Shown here in pieces: positions 1-9,135 of a stretch of DNA of 40,652 nt. The notes beneath the pieces were generated by a model. The model ran no database searches, was not told the origin of the DNA, and saw only the letters and a list, made by a program, of their open reading frames with translations. Origin of the DNA: Arsenophonus nasoniae DSM 15247 (lineage in GTDB: Bacteria; Pseudomonadota; Gammaproteobacteria; Enterobacterales; Enterobacteriaceae); assembly GCF_000429565.1 (NCBI RefSeq), contig NZ_AUCC01000022.1:1-40652 (forward strand). The letters run 5' to 3'. The position numbers and the translations under genes were made by a program. Position 1 is the first letter of the stretch, and each line of letters opens with the position of its first letter.

Positions 1-210
1 GAGAAAAAATTGGGGGCCGAGTCGGACGCAGTGGCGTATGGCTTCTTTTAGGGTGTCATAAAAAAATTCAGGCGGTCTGTCATCATCATTTTCGGGTGGG
101 AGAGAGATCATAAAACGTTTCGGATAAACAGGCGCTGTGGCACGTGAAGTGACGGGCAGCCTGCCTGATTTAACCGGTTTACGCTTTCTGGGAGATTTAT
201 TGCGAGCCAT
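1..210 (-). CDS. Unknown protein, N-terminal part (runs off the window)
   Basis: An open frame starts at an ATG at 210 (minus strand) behind an AGGGA ribosome site about 9 bases upstream and stays open for 70 codons to the window edge. The N-terminus is very basic (MARNKSPRKRKP), followed by an acidic/proline stretch (PENDDDRPPE). I do not recognise the family. The segment is clearly GC-richer than the cas genes beside it, and it lies just beyond the point where cas2-3 loses homology, so it probably belongs to a mobile or phage-derived insertion. The remaining sequence is needed to name it. Confidence 0.5.
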   Translation of the reverse strand, partial: MARNKSPRKRKPVKSGRLPVTSRATAPVYPKRFMISLPPENDDDRPPEFFYDTLKEAIRHCVRLGPQFFL

Positions 211-323
211 CGAGATGAATCCCTGAAAAAAATTAACCTACTGCAGAGTATAAAACAGTACTCAACTCATTAACATCCCCGAAGCAGCACCGCTGCGCCG
301 CTCACGCGTAGCGTGCTACGTTC
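211..323. other. Junction of foreign GC-rich segment with cas2-3
   Basis: At about 323 the Cas2-3 reading frame leaves family-like sequence (after the YHSR motif) and runs into GC-rich DNA containing the short dyad GTAGC-GT-GCTAC. Further on, GAGTA and TACTC (minus-strand reading) are separated by 8 bases near 250-268. The change of composition and the loss of homology mark an insertion or recombination boundary. No insertion-sequence terminal repeat could be matched to a known element. Confidence 0.5.
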
Positions 324-2738
324 TCGGCTGTGATAGGCCATGGCCCGAATATCGACCTCTTGCGGCCAAATGGCTTCCAATAAGAAACGGGTTAACTGAA
401 TACATGGCTGAATATTTGCCATCCGTACAACACCAAAAGAGACATTAATACCGGTGAGCTTGTCAGGGAAACTGTGCTGTTGGTGTTGAGCAATAATTGC
501 TTGCTGAATAGCCTGAAAGTAGCTTTTTTGCTGATCAGTATCATTTTTATCACGTGGCAATGGCAAAATTGTTGCTTTGCGTCTTGCTGGTTTTTCCGCC
601 AGCCGCTCAGTTCGTTTTTGGATAAATGTCTGATGTTCAGCTTGATAGTATTGCGCAGTTTGTTCACTGTTATTGAGGGTGGCAAGGTGGGCGGTAAATT
701 CATCGACCCAGACGCAACCAACCTGATGATTAAGATGTCGGCTAGTGGCATGCAGATGCCAGCCTTGCTGGTAGGCATGGAAAAAACTTAATGCCAGATC
801 CGGTGGTATAGTGGCTGATGAGATCATCACTTTGCGCCCCAACATACCGGCCAGATGAATTAATCGGCCAATGGCGACCAGATCCTCGCCCATAAAATCA
901 TCAACCTCATCGATCACTAAATCGGAGGACATTAACCTTAGACAAGGCAGGATATAGCGTCCACCCCGTGTGGTCTCGGTCGCAGCCATGATATGGTCGA
1001 TGGTACAAGCTAATACGGGCGCATAGAGTAAAGCGCGATCTTTTGCGCGTTTTAACACAGTGATCAGCTCTTCTTCTGGCAGAATTCCTTGCCAAGCTTC
1101 ATCTTGCCAGCGTAATTCGTCGTCACCATCAAACAAATTTTCCACAGATGCTGAGCCCGTTGCCTCATACTCCGTTTCTGGCTCTTCATTTTTCGGCGAC
1201 AGTTCATCTTGATGCAATTGTTGGATCGCTTGCGAGCCGATTAAGACTGCTAATTGGCTATCATCGAGCCCGATCCGAGCACGGTATTCATCCCCAGTTT
1301 GCAATGTCAATGTACGCAATCCCAATGCGAGTATGTAACGGAGACTCTGTTTATCATCCGATAAGGCTTGCATAATTTTGGCGTTGGCCAGTGTTTTACC
1401 ACAGCCGGTACTCGCCATATTGACGATAAAAAAACCGCTAATATTGTCGTTATTTTCATCACGGTAATGGCTAATCGCCGTTACTGCCTTGTCTTGCCAT
1501 TGAAATCCTTGCTTGGGATTTTTCTGTGGTTTTAGCTTCTTGATATCACAGGCGACTGGCGGTTCACTCTCAAAAAAAGGCAAATATTCCACTACATTTC
1601 TCGCCGCTTCTGTAACATTGAGTAGATGTTCATCCAGTTTTTGCTTTAATTTTTTACCGCCGTTATTTGGTTCAAGTGCAGTGTTAGCATATAAATTAAT
1701 ATTGGTTTGCCAGTTAGGATCGTTATTTTGTGATGAGTAATGATGATCGCCCAACATTAGACATAAGCGAGCATGATGAGCAATTAGGCGCCAGCTGCCA
1801 TTTTGCATTGCTTCCATAAATAGGGGTAACTGTTGTTTTAAATGGTTGGCCGCTGAACTTAGCGCTGTAAGCCAAACCAGCGATTGACTGAGTAATCCCT
1901 GGGGAAATTCGAAGCACTGACTCACTCGTTGTTGATATTCTTTTTCATCTTGCCGATTTTCGTATCCCCAGTTTTGTTTCAGCCGCTGCAATAATAGTGT
2001 TATTGTGTCACAGGTATGATCTTTTAAATTGTTAATTTCCTTATCAACCCGTAATGAAGGTAACCGGTGATGGGAAACAATTAACCAACTTAGTAGTGAT
2101 GCAGCATCAGGTAGGTGGGTTAACGGTTTTATTTCCTGCTGATGACTTTGTTGTTCTGTTAGCCAATTTTGTAGCTTTGCTTCATCAATGCGCTGAGTAA
2201 TTAAGGTGTCAAGCCAGCTTAGATCATGCTGAGGTTGGTCACTGGTTTTGACTAACGCACTAAATAGTAATACCGAGATCCATTCATGCCTAATTGGATC
2301 ACCCTTAGCTGAAGTTTTACATTGTGGATCTAATTTTGTTTGAAATAAGCGAGAGGCTTTTCCCCAATCATGTAATAAGCCGGCTAGACGAGTGAAAGCA
2401 TCAATTAACGGCAGGTACTTCCAGTTATTTTCATACTGGCTGCCAAGTAGTGATTTTTCCGTGCGGTTGACAGGAACATGGCCTTCGTTATTAAATTTAT
2501 TTTTATTACCAACCACCCATAATAATTGAAAACGAGAACGAGATCGTATCCAGTGGCAACTGATGGCACTATTTCTGCTAGCACTTTGGCGTAACATTTT
2601 ATGTACGGTTTTTAATCCATTTTCAGTGATCACCGTTTGCCAGGTGTTATCGCCGATCCGATTGGCAAAGGCATCTAATATTCGACGTGTTCTTTTCAAG
2701 GCATTTTTCTCACACTGAGAAACAAACGTTACCATCAT
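270..2738 (-). pseudogene. cas3: Cas2-3 fusion nuclease-helicase, type I-F, 3'-truncated
   Basis: This is the target-degrading effector of type I-F CRISPR systems, normally about 1,050-1,100 residues; only 822 codons are open here. Residues 1-95 form the Cas2-like domain (SQCEKNALKRTRRILD). The HD nuclease follows, with LLHDWGK (H123-D124), H151 and HH at 223-224. Helicase motifs are Walker A TGCGKT (444-449), DEVD (610-613) and SAT (641-643). After YHSR (802-805) the last 17 residues are unrelated and come from the adjoining GC-rich DNA. The second RecA-like domain with motif VI is therefore missing and helicase activity should be lost. The frame starts 20 bases after the cas1 stop, as in an intact I-F operon (cas1, cas2-3, csy1-4). 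The csy genes are not in the window. Confidence 0.9.
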
Positions 2739-2758
2739 AGATTTTGTTCCTTAATCTG

Positions 2759-3712
2759 TTATTCAGAATGGTTTTGTAATGCGATTGCTTTTACGGTATT
2801 AAACATAAAATCGAGTGCTTGATGCTCAACAAATTGTTGTAATACTTGTTGGCGAAACTCCTGTTCGCTGGCATTGTCCTTGGCGCAGATAAAGGCCCAT
2901 GGCAGAACTATCGCATCTTTAATTAAGTCAGCTACATCAAATACCAGTGCGCCACGGCGGGTTTTGCCATGCATAACAGCAAAACTGTGGGGGATGCCTA
3001 ATACCCATAGGCAACTGGCGGCTAAACCGTAAGCTAAGTAATTACCGTGATTAAGAAACTCATTAGTTTTATTGAGTGATTTATGTTGTCGGATAAAATT
3101 TTTCTGGTTGGTATTATTTGCAGCATATTTATATAAAGTTTTCGTCAATTGCGCTTCTGTTACTAAGAGTTCTATGGGATCCTTAGCCACTTTGGTGCGC
3201 GCATGAAATGTTTCCAGAGCCTTTTGAATTATTTTATTTTGGTAAACAAATTCTTCATTTTTCAATTCACGATCTTTTTCCCATACTTGTTGTAAATAGT
3301 TGATCCGCGCCTGCTGAAACTGCTTAGCGGCGGCTAAACGCTTATCTTGATCAAACCAGAACTGCATCCAGCCTTGTAAATATTCTGTTGGTCGATACTC
3401 ATTTTGTGGTGTTAGCCACTCGATTTCGGCACCCATAAATAAAGGGGTACCGCCGCCGCCACAGAAACCTACCAGTACGCCGGCGGTGGCTAGCATTCGC
3501 ATAGCAGCTTGAGTGATAGAGGTTCCTGTGCCTAATAGAATTACGGTCGTATTTGCAATGGGAATATTGTAATAGCAGTTTTCATTCTTGGCTTCCGTTA
3601 GATATAAAACTCGGCCATCTTTTTGCATAACGCGACAATGTTCTAGATAGTAGAGGTTAGCTCTTTTGGAATGTAATATTGTTTTTAGGTCTGAAGGCGG
3701 CAATTGTTCCAT
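2759..3712 (-). CDS. cas1: CRISPR-associated endonuclease Cas1, type I-F
   Basis: Cas1 is the integrase subunit of the spacer-acquisition complex. The 317-residue product has normal length for the I-F (Ypest) subtype. The catalytic metal ligands are all visible: E186 in VTEAQLTKTLY, H248 in MHGKTRRG, and D259/D262 in FDVADLIKD. The H-to-D spacing (11 and 14) is that of known I-F Cas1. The GGGG loop near 85-88 and the N-terminal beta domain are also typical. It is the first gene of the operon with the truncated cas2-3. In I-F systems the Cas2 part is fused to Cas3, so the acquisition module (Cas1 plus the Cas2 domain) is still encoded although interference is broken. No array is visible within this window. 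Confidence 0.92.
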   Translation of the reverse strand: MEQLPPSDLKTILHSKRANLYYLEHCRVMQKDGRVLYLTEAKNENCYYNIPIANTTVILLGTGTSITQAAMRMLATAGVLVGFCGGGGTPLFMGAEIEWLTPQNEYRPTEYLQGWMQFWFDQDKRLAAAKQFQQARINYLQQVWEKDRELKNEEFVYQNKIIQKALETFHARTKVAKDPIELLVTEAQLTKTLYKYAANNTNQKNFIRQHKSLNKTNEFLNHGNYLAYGLAASCLWVLGIPHSFAVMHGKTRRGALVFDVADLIKDAIVLPWAFICAKDNASEQEFRQQVLQQFVEHQALDFMFNTVKAIALQNHSE

Positions 3713-4380
3713 TTTTATTTTAAAACTCCATTTTAATGATTTTTTGACGCTAAATGGCGCTAGCGAATTAATTGATTGCTAAGTGGCATTTGGGGTTGTT
3801 ATTTAGTGTTCTATATTAATGAAAATTTATTTTATATTTCATGATATAGCACATAAAAATCAGATAAATTTAGGTTAAGTGAAACATTGTTCTATGGTAT
3901 GGCTTATTGGGCTTAATTTTAATTTCCCCTAATTAGGCGTAAAATTTTATTGCTTAGTTGCTAGCAACTTTTTTATTAACTAATAATTTATGTAAATATA
4001 GTTAATATAAGTTATAGAAATATTTTATTAATTTAAAGAACTATATATTAATTAAATGCTGCTAATCTTTTATTATTTTCATTTATTATAAAATTAAAAA
4101 TTTCTAGTGATTATTGAAGAGTTAAATAAATAGAGTTTAAACAGAAAATAAATTGAATTTGATTTTGCATTGCTATTTAGTTGAAATACTAAGGTATTGC
4201 TATCAGCGATACCTAACGTTTTTTTACAAAAAATGAAATTTATATATATTAAATATACTATTAAAAATTTAGTTGCAGAAAAATATTTGTTAATGTCTGA
4301 TTATCATAATATTTTATTATAAATTGTTAGAAATTGATTTCAGGTAATATATATTCAATAAAACAGACAGCGGAGCAGTA
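3713..4380. other. AT-rich intergenic region, no gene seen
   Basis: This 668-base region separates the divergent cas1 and LysR-like genes. It is extremely AT-rich, with many stop codons in all frames. I searched it by eye for a type I-F CRISPR repeat (GTTCACTGCCGTACAGGCAG type) and for leader-like repeats and found none. It must contain the cas1 promoter and the LysR promoter, but no convincing boxes stand out against the AT background. Confidence 0.6.
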
Positions 4381-5302
4381 ATGAAAAAATTTTTACCTCA
4401 ATTAGAAAATAAAATGCTGATGGCGTTTGTCGCTGCTGCTGAGTCAGGTAATTTTTTACAGGCAGGGATATTATTAAATAAGTCTAAAACGACAATTAGT
4501 CGTTGGATAAATGAACTTGAGATTATATTAGGCTATACGTTATTTGATAAACGCGCGAATGGCTCTGTTTTGGATATAAATAGTAATGGTAAACTTTTAT
4601 TGCCAAAGGTGAAAATGTTTTTGTTATCTTTACAAAAATTAGAAAAATTTTCTTTCGCGTTAAATAACAATAAAGAGCCTGCGGCCATTAGATTAGCATT
4701 TAATCAACTGATTCCTGAAGAGGCGATTGCTGATGTAGTATTAAAATTAAAGAAAGAATTTCCCGCTGTTGAAATACATATTGTTCATGCGGATTTATTT
4801 GATGTTGAATTTACCCTTAATAGTAATAAAGCGGATTTTGTTTTAGGTTTGCAATGTGTTGAGATATATAACAATATTAATGCGCAAGTTGTTGGTGATA
4901 TTCAAATGATGTTAGTGGCAGATCCAGCCCACCCTTTGGCGAAAGAACAACAGGTCAATAGTTTGTCTTTATCTTCTGAAACAGTCATTTATCCTTCATT
5001 GCAAGGTAAAGTCGATGATGAGCGATATCATTTCCTGCCTTATTCAGAAATGATGTTAACCACTGATTATTATTCGTGTGTGAAATTGGCAGAAAAAGGA
5101 TTAGGTATTACTTATTACTTATATTCCTGACCATATGGCTATTAATTCTATTTTGACAAAAAAATTAAAAGAGGTAAAAGTTGATAAAAATGAAGTCAAT
5201 AATATCCATTCATTAATGCTATATTACCGTGCAGATTATCGTTATTTTGCCATATCTGCCATTTTAAGTTCAGGATTAAAAGAGTGGTTTGGTTATCATT
5301 AA
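4381..5302 (+). pseudogene. LysR-family transcriptional regulator, frameshifted by a 7-bp tandem duplication
   Basis: The N-terminus has the LysR winged helix-turn-helix: MLMAFVAAAESGNFLQAGILLNK, then KTTISRWINELEIILGYTLF (residues about 12-52). A substrate-binding domain follows. The first frame stops at 5130, after 249 codons. The next frame continues with IPDHMAIN and ends at the TAA at 5300-5302. The cause is visible: ATTACTT occurs twice in tandem at 5107-5113 and 5114-5120. Removing one copy restores GGT-ATT-ACT-TAT-ATT-CCT-GAC (G-I-T-Y-I-P-D) and gives a LysR protein of about 304 residues, the normal length. The truncated product keeps its DNA-binding domain and might still bind DNA. 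The effector and the target genes cannot be told from the sequence. Confidence 0.85.
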
Positions 5303-5432
5303 GTGATGAGCACCGTTTGGTATTCAATTGATCTAACGACTCGTTGCTGGGTTTTATCGTAAAGTGGCTAACATAATTAAATAAAACATAAACAAACTAG
5401 CAATGGGATATTTTTTCCCCATTCTTTACGCA

Positions 5433-5438
5433 TATAAT
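5433..5438 (+). promoter_or_regulatory. Candidate -10 box for the M-box transcript
   Basis: A perfect TATAAT lies 24 bases ahead of the first paired base of the M-box. A convincing -35 box is not visible at 17 bp, only a T-rich run. The position fits a transcript that starts a few bases before the riboswitch. Confidence 0.45.
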
Positions 5439-5461
5439 ACGCGCTCATTCGAAAGTGTTAT

Positions 5462-5621
5462 ATCTCGTTAGGCGAGGCTCCTATACAAACACAAGTTGCT
5501 GATCTCACGACGTCGAGAGACGCCCAAGGTTAGGACAAGGCAGATCGGATTAAGGTTTGCCTCAAAGTAACTTCCTATCATAGGATACGTTGTATAGTGC
5601 TAAAACTAAGACGATTGGGAT
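5462..5621 (+). promoter_or_regulatory. M-box (ykoK-type) Mg2+ riboswitch
   Basis: The conserved M-box sequence blocks are present in order: CGTTAGGCGAGGCTCCTATA at 5466-5485, GTTGCTG near 5495, ACGTCGAGAGACGCC at 5510-5524, ATCGGATTAAGG near 5544-5555, and TGTATAGTGCTAAAAC at 5591-5606. The pairing also fits: P1 (ATCTCGT with ACG...GGGAT), CTATAC with GTATAG, AAGTT with AACTT, AGGCA with TGCCT, and a GTC-GAGA-GAC hairpin. Several stems differ in sequence from the Bacillus mgtE aptamer but keep pairing, which is compensatory change. M-box RNAs fold on Mg2+ binding and switch off downstream genes, usually mgtE, corA or P-type Mg2+ pumps. Here the next gene is a porin. Between aptamer and gene there is a hairpin CCCTATA/TATAGGG (5650-5656 with 5669-5675), possibly part of the expression platform, though no ideal U-tract follows. 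Confidence 0.9.
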
Positions 5622-5897
5622 AGTGTTCTATGCTCTTTCATCTGGTTGCCCCTATATATGAGATTTATTATAGGGTATCTATATGTTGCTATTTTTGACA
5701 TTCAGCGAGCAAAGTATTTTCTTAGCTAGATTTAGCTATATCTCTCTTCTTTCTCCCATACCGATAAATTAATTGTTTATTTTATTGGGTTAAAACAGCA
5801 TTAAGTGATTATCTAACATCACTAATCAGCTGTGTATATTTAAAATATTTTTATGATGACCAGTTCATCAATTTTACTATGTCTTGAGATAAGTATT

Positions 5898-6959
5898 ATG
5901 TTTTCTTTTATTAAAAATAAATCGACCAGTTTAATTTTTTTCTGTTTTTATATTCCCGGGGCTATGGCAGCAGACGTTTATGATAAGCAAGGTAATCGAA
6001 TAGCGGTTAATGGTGAGATTGAATCTAAACTAATGAATTCAAAAGATAAGGATCAAGATGGTAATGAAATAAAGGTAAAACTGGGTTTAGAGTTAGATAG
6101 TCAGTTTACCAATTCTGCTAGTGGTTTTGCCAAATTTGAACATGAGATAGAACTGCATGGCGCAGAAGGGGACAAAAGTAATGAATCAAAGAATAATTTA
6201 GCTTTTGCTGGCTTAAAATATGTTACTCACCATATCGATTATGGTCGTAATTATGGTGTTATTTATGATGTCGCTGCTTATACCGATGGATTATCGCTTT
6301 TTGACGGTGATTTCTTTTCTGATAGTGATATTTCAACCACCAAAGAGGCGAGTAATTTGCTGACTTATCGGCAAACTGATTTTTTTAATTTAGTAAAGGG
6401 ACTCAATTTTGCTTTGCAGTATCAAGGCAAAAATAGTCATGATGAGGTTCAGCATCAAAATGGTGAGGGGTGGGGAGCCAGTGTTAGTTATCACTTTACG
6501 GATAATTTGCAAGCAACCCTGGCCTATTTTTATTCCAACCGAACCCAACAGCAACAGCAGATCCGGCCGGGTAAATCGGCGGAAATATGGGCGATGGGTT
6601 TCAATTATGACGCTGAACCGGTCAAATTTGCTGGTTTATATTCCGAAAGCCGCAATATTCATTTCCACGAAGTCGATGATAATGTGGTGATCTTTGGTAA
6701 AGTTAGTACCCTCGAGTTGCTTTCTTCCTATACTTTTGCATCTGGTTTAGAGCCGGGAGTGGCTTATTTTTATTCACGGGCTAATAAGCAAGTGGATGTG
6801 GTTAACTATTTTAATATTTTTACTAACTATAATTTTAACGATAATTTCAAAGCTTACGCTGCTTATAAGGTTAATTTATTGAGAAATAGCCAACGGGGTA
6901 ACGAATTAGAGATAGCGCGCGATAATGTTATTGGGGTAGGGATGACTTATAGTTTCTAA
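5898..6959 (+). CDS. Outer-membrane general porin (OmpC/OmpF family)
   Basis: The 353-residue product is a trimeric 16-strand porin for passive diffusion of small hydrophilic solutes. I chose the ATG at 5898: GAGAT lies 7 bases ahead, and the protein then starts with a good signal peptide (MFSFIKNK, hydrophobic core, GAMA|ADVYD). The upstream ATG at 5853 would add 15 residues in front of the signal. Porin hallmarks are VYDKQGNRIAVNGEI at the mature N-terminus, LKYVTHHIDYGRNYGVIYD, LTYRQTDFFNLVKGLNFALQYQGKN, and a terminal aromatic, YSF. The constriction loop lacks the usual PEFGGD and reads LSLFDGD, so pore properties may differ. It stands alone behind the M-box, which suggests Mg2+-dependent expression (inference). 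Length is near E. coli OmpC (367). Confidence 0.88.
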   Translation: MFSFIKNKSTSLIFFCFYIPGAMAADVYDKQGNRIAVNGEIESKLMNSKDKDQDGNEIKVKLGLELDSQFTNSASGFAKFEHEIELHGAEGDKSNESKNNLAFAGLKYVTHHIDYGRNYGVIYDVAAYTDGLSLFDGDFFSDSDISTTKEASNLLTYRQTDFFNLVKGLNFALQYQGKNSHDEVQHQNGEGWGASVSYHFTDNLQATLAYFYSNRTQQQQQIRPGKSAEIWAMGFNYDAEPVKFAGLYSESRNIHFHEVDDNVVIFGKVSTLELLSSYTFASGLEPGVAYFYSRANKQVDVVNYFNIFTNYNFNDNFKAYAAYKVNLLRNSQRGNELEIARDNVIGVGMTYSF

Positions 6960-7008
6960 ACTTTATCACTATTGGGAGCGGATTTTCTATTATCTTGCAT
7001 CTTAATTG

Positions 7009-7060
7009 TTAGTTATGTGTGTCGTTAGCTATTTAATGACACACATAACTAAATTTATTT
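7009..7060. terminator. Bidirectional terminator between porin and LprI-like gene
   Basis: TTAGTTATGTGTGTC (7009-7023) pairs perfectly with GACACACATAACTAA (7038-7052); with one G-U pair the stem extends to 19 bp. It is followed on the plus strand by AAATTTATTTTTATT. The two flanking genes converge on it. Confidence 0.8.
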
Positions 7061-7077
7061 TTATTAACCAATGGTTA

Positions 7078-7494
7078 TTAATTACCGATTTCAGTGCTTG
7101 TTCTTAATTTGGTTAATTCCAACGCTTTATTTTTCGTTAACTCAATTTTGTTGGCCATCGCGGCGATCCCCCAATAGGTTCCTTGCTGAGTATCATAAAA
7201 GCGGTTAATCGCTTCTAAGTTAAGATCGCGATATTTTATCCATGCCAATTGTGATTTTTTCAATGCAGTTTTGAATCTTGAGCTCAACTTTTTATCGGCG
7301 ATTAATAATTGATATTGCTTGTTCAATTCGTTATCCCATAACTTTAATGCATTTTGGTAACAATCAACGCTATCAAGCGTTGATACCGTTGTTGGTTTCG
7401 CTAAACATTGTTCCAACGTTTGATCGATATTAATGCTATCGGCTAGCACCAATTTACTGATAAATAACATGATAACTATGGTTAATTTTTTCAT
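7078..7494 (-). CDS. Secreted LprI-like (DUF1311) protein, possible lysozyme inhibitor
   Basis: The 138-residue product begins with a signal peptide (MKKLTIVIMLFISKLVLA|DS). The mature part carries the DUF1311/LprI-N pattern: two cysteines (EQCLAKP and SVDCYQNAL), LWDNELNKQYQLLI, then LKKSQLAWIKYRD. Mycobacterial LprI, which has this domain, inhibits lysozyme; for enterobacterial members the role is mostly untested. It is probably periplasmic. It is a single gene, with no operon partner. Inhibition of host or competitor lysozyme would fit a host-associated bacterium, but that is inference. Confidence 0.75.
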   Translation of the reverse strand: MKKLTIVIMLFISKLVLADSINIDQTLEQCLAKPTTVSTLDSVDCYQNALKLWDNELNKQYQLLIADKKLSSRFKTALKKSQLAWIKYRDLNLEAINRFYDTQQGTYWGIAAMANKIELTKNKALELTKLRTSTEIGN

Positions 7495-7680
7495 GGCATC
7501 AACTCAAATGGTTTATCGGCATTAATAATATATAAGTATATAGGACAAGGTTGCTGGTTGAGATATAAATGTCGGTCGATTATCAATATTACGATTTAGT
7601 CTGAATAAAAGAATAATTATTCTTCATTAGGTAAATTATTGTCCTCATGTTAGGTTGCTAATTTAGGCTGCCTCAACTAG

Positions 7681-7705
7681 CTCCTCATCGAGTGACGATG
7701 AGGAG
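7681..7705. terminator. Hairpin behind potE
   Basis: CTCCTCATCG (7681-7690) and CGATGAGGAG (7696-7705) form a perfect 10-bp stem with a 5-base loop, 23 bases after the potE stop on the minus strand. No U-tract follows, so it may be an RNA-stabilising stem or a weak terminator. Confidence 0.5.
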
Positions 7706-7727
7706 AAAGCGAGTCAATAATATTGAG

Positions 7728-9059
7728 CTAGTATTTGCTACTTATGTTTTGATTATTTTCCATTTCGAAACGTGGTGAAACGAAGCCATAGAGTGTCCAG
7801 CCTAGGAATGTTGCTAGTGCGCCCCACATAACGGCATCTTCTCCAGAGGAGTACAAGGCATAGAAACTATAGGCGGCACCAATAAAAGCAATAATATTAG
7901 CCATTTTTGCTTTCTGTGGCTCAACATTAGCCACTTTTTGTAAGATGATCATGGTGGCCATAGAAAGAATATAAGGGATAATATTAGTGACAACCGCTAG
8001 GTTAACTAATACATTAAATTGTTTATTTAATGATGGACTAATGGTCATTAGTGCTAAACCAGATTGGATAATGACAATAGTCAGCATACCTTTAATCGGT
8101 GCTTCTGCTTTATTGACAGCGGAGAAAAGTTTTGGAAAGTAGCCAGCATCCGATGATGATTTAAATACTTGCGCAATCGTAAACTGCCAACCCAGTAGGG
8201 AGCCACAACATGACATGATCATTAGCGCCATGATGACTTTACCGATAGTGGGATTAAATATTTGTGCGAAGGCTAAACCAAAAGGGGCTGTGGAGTTAGC
8301 TAAGTCTATATTTGGCACAATACCGGCTATGACATTGGTGGAAACAATATAGATTACCGCTGCGCCTAGTGTGCCGCCTAATACGGCAATAGGAACATTT
8401 TTCTCTGGGTTATCAACGGCTTCACTATTTGCACAAGCCGATTCCATGCCGAGAAATGCCCATAGTGTCATAGCAATTGAGGAGCCAACGGCCTGAAAAA
8501 ATGGAAAATTGTGTGGGTTCCAGGAGTGGATATATAGGTCGGCTTTGAACCAGTACCAGCCAATAATGGAGATGCCCATAACGGGAATAATAACCCCCCA
8601 AACGGTAATACTACTTATCTGACCCGAGATGTGTGCCCCACCAAAGTTAGCAATGGTACATATCCATAATACGGCGATGGTAGCGATACAGATAACCAAT
8701 GGACTTAAGTTTACCCCAAATAATTCTGCTCCATACCCAACCGCAGAGATAGCAATTGCTACGTTAGCAATTAATAGTGAGATCCCATAGGTATAGTTAG
8801 CCATAAAGTTGCCGGATTTACCAAAGGTATATTCAGCGTAACCACCCATTCCGCCACTGCGGCGGCTGTACATGCCACACTTTGAGAAAGCGTAAGCCAG
8901 TGCCATCGAGCCGATGGCTGTAACGATCCATGAAAGAATCGATATGGTGCCAACTTCTGCTAACTTGGTCGGTAACATAATAATACCTGAGCCCATCATA
9001 TTCACCGTAGTCAATATGGTTAGCTGTAGCACACTCATTTTATTTTTAGATACCTGCAT
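7728..9059 (-). CDS. potE: Putrescine/ornithine antiporter PotE
   Basis: PotE is an inner-membrane APC-superfamily carrier that exchanges internal putrescine for external ornithine and so works with SpeF. The 443 residues match the E. coli protein (439) nearly throughout by recall: LTILTTVNMMGSGIIMLPTK at the N-terminus, GGMGGYAEYTFGKSGNFMANY, WAFLGMESACANSEAVDNPE, and MSCCGSLLGWQFTIAQVFKSSSD. About 12 membrane helices are apparent. It starts 76 bases after speF and is transcribed with it, as in E. coli. No damage is seen. With speF it supports acid tolerance and putrescine export. Confidence 0.95.
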   Translation of the reverse strand: MQVSKNKMSVLQLTILTTVNMMGSGIIMLPTKLAEVGTISILSWIVTAIGSMALAYAFSKCGMYSRRSGGMGGYAEYTFGKSGNFMANYTYGISLLIANVAIAISAVGYGAELFGVNLSPLVICIATIAVLWICTIANFGGAHISGQISSITVWGVIIPVMGISIIGWYWFKADLYIHSWNPHNFPFFQAVGSSIAMTLWAFLGMESACANSEAVDNPEKNVPIAVLGGTLGAAVIYIVSTNVIAGIVPNIDLANSTAPFGLAFAQIFNPTIGKVIMALMIMSCCGSLLGWQFTIAQVFKSSSDAGYFPKLFSAVNKAEAPIKGMLTIVIIQSGLALMTISPSLNKQFNVLVNLAVVTNIIPYILSMATMIILQKVANVEPQKAKMANIIAFIGAAYSFYALYSSGEDAVMWGALATFLGWTLYGFVSPRFEMENNQNISSKY

Positions 9060-9135
9060 TTTTTTCTCTCTTTACTTATGAGAAATTTAAGTTATTTAAT
9101 CGGTAAAAATTTACTGATTGTAGAGTTGTGCATAA

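Noticed and set aside
474-1375. Plus-strand frames inside cas2-3 (474-791 and 1148-1375)
   Set aside because: They lie antisense to a well-recognised gene and have no family-like sequence.
3713-4380. Possible CRISPR array beside cas1
   Set aside because: No direct repeat of 28 bases and no type I-F repeat sequence is present; the region is only AT-rich.
5650-5675. Hairpin called as an intrinsic terminator
   Set aside because: The U-run does not follow the stem directly; it was kept only as a possible part of the expression platform.
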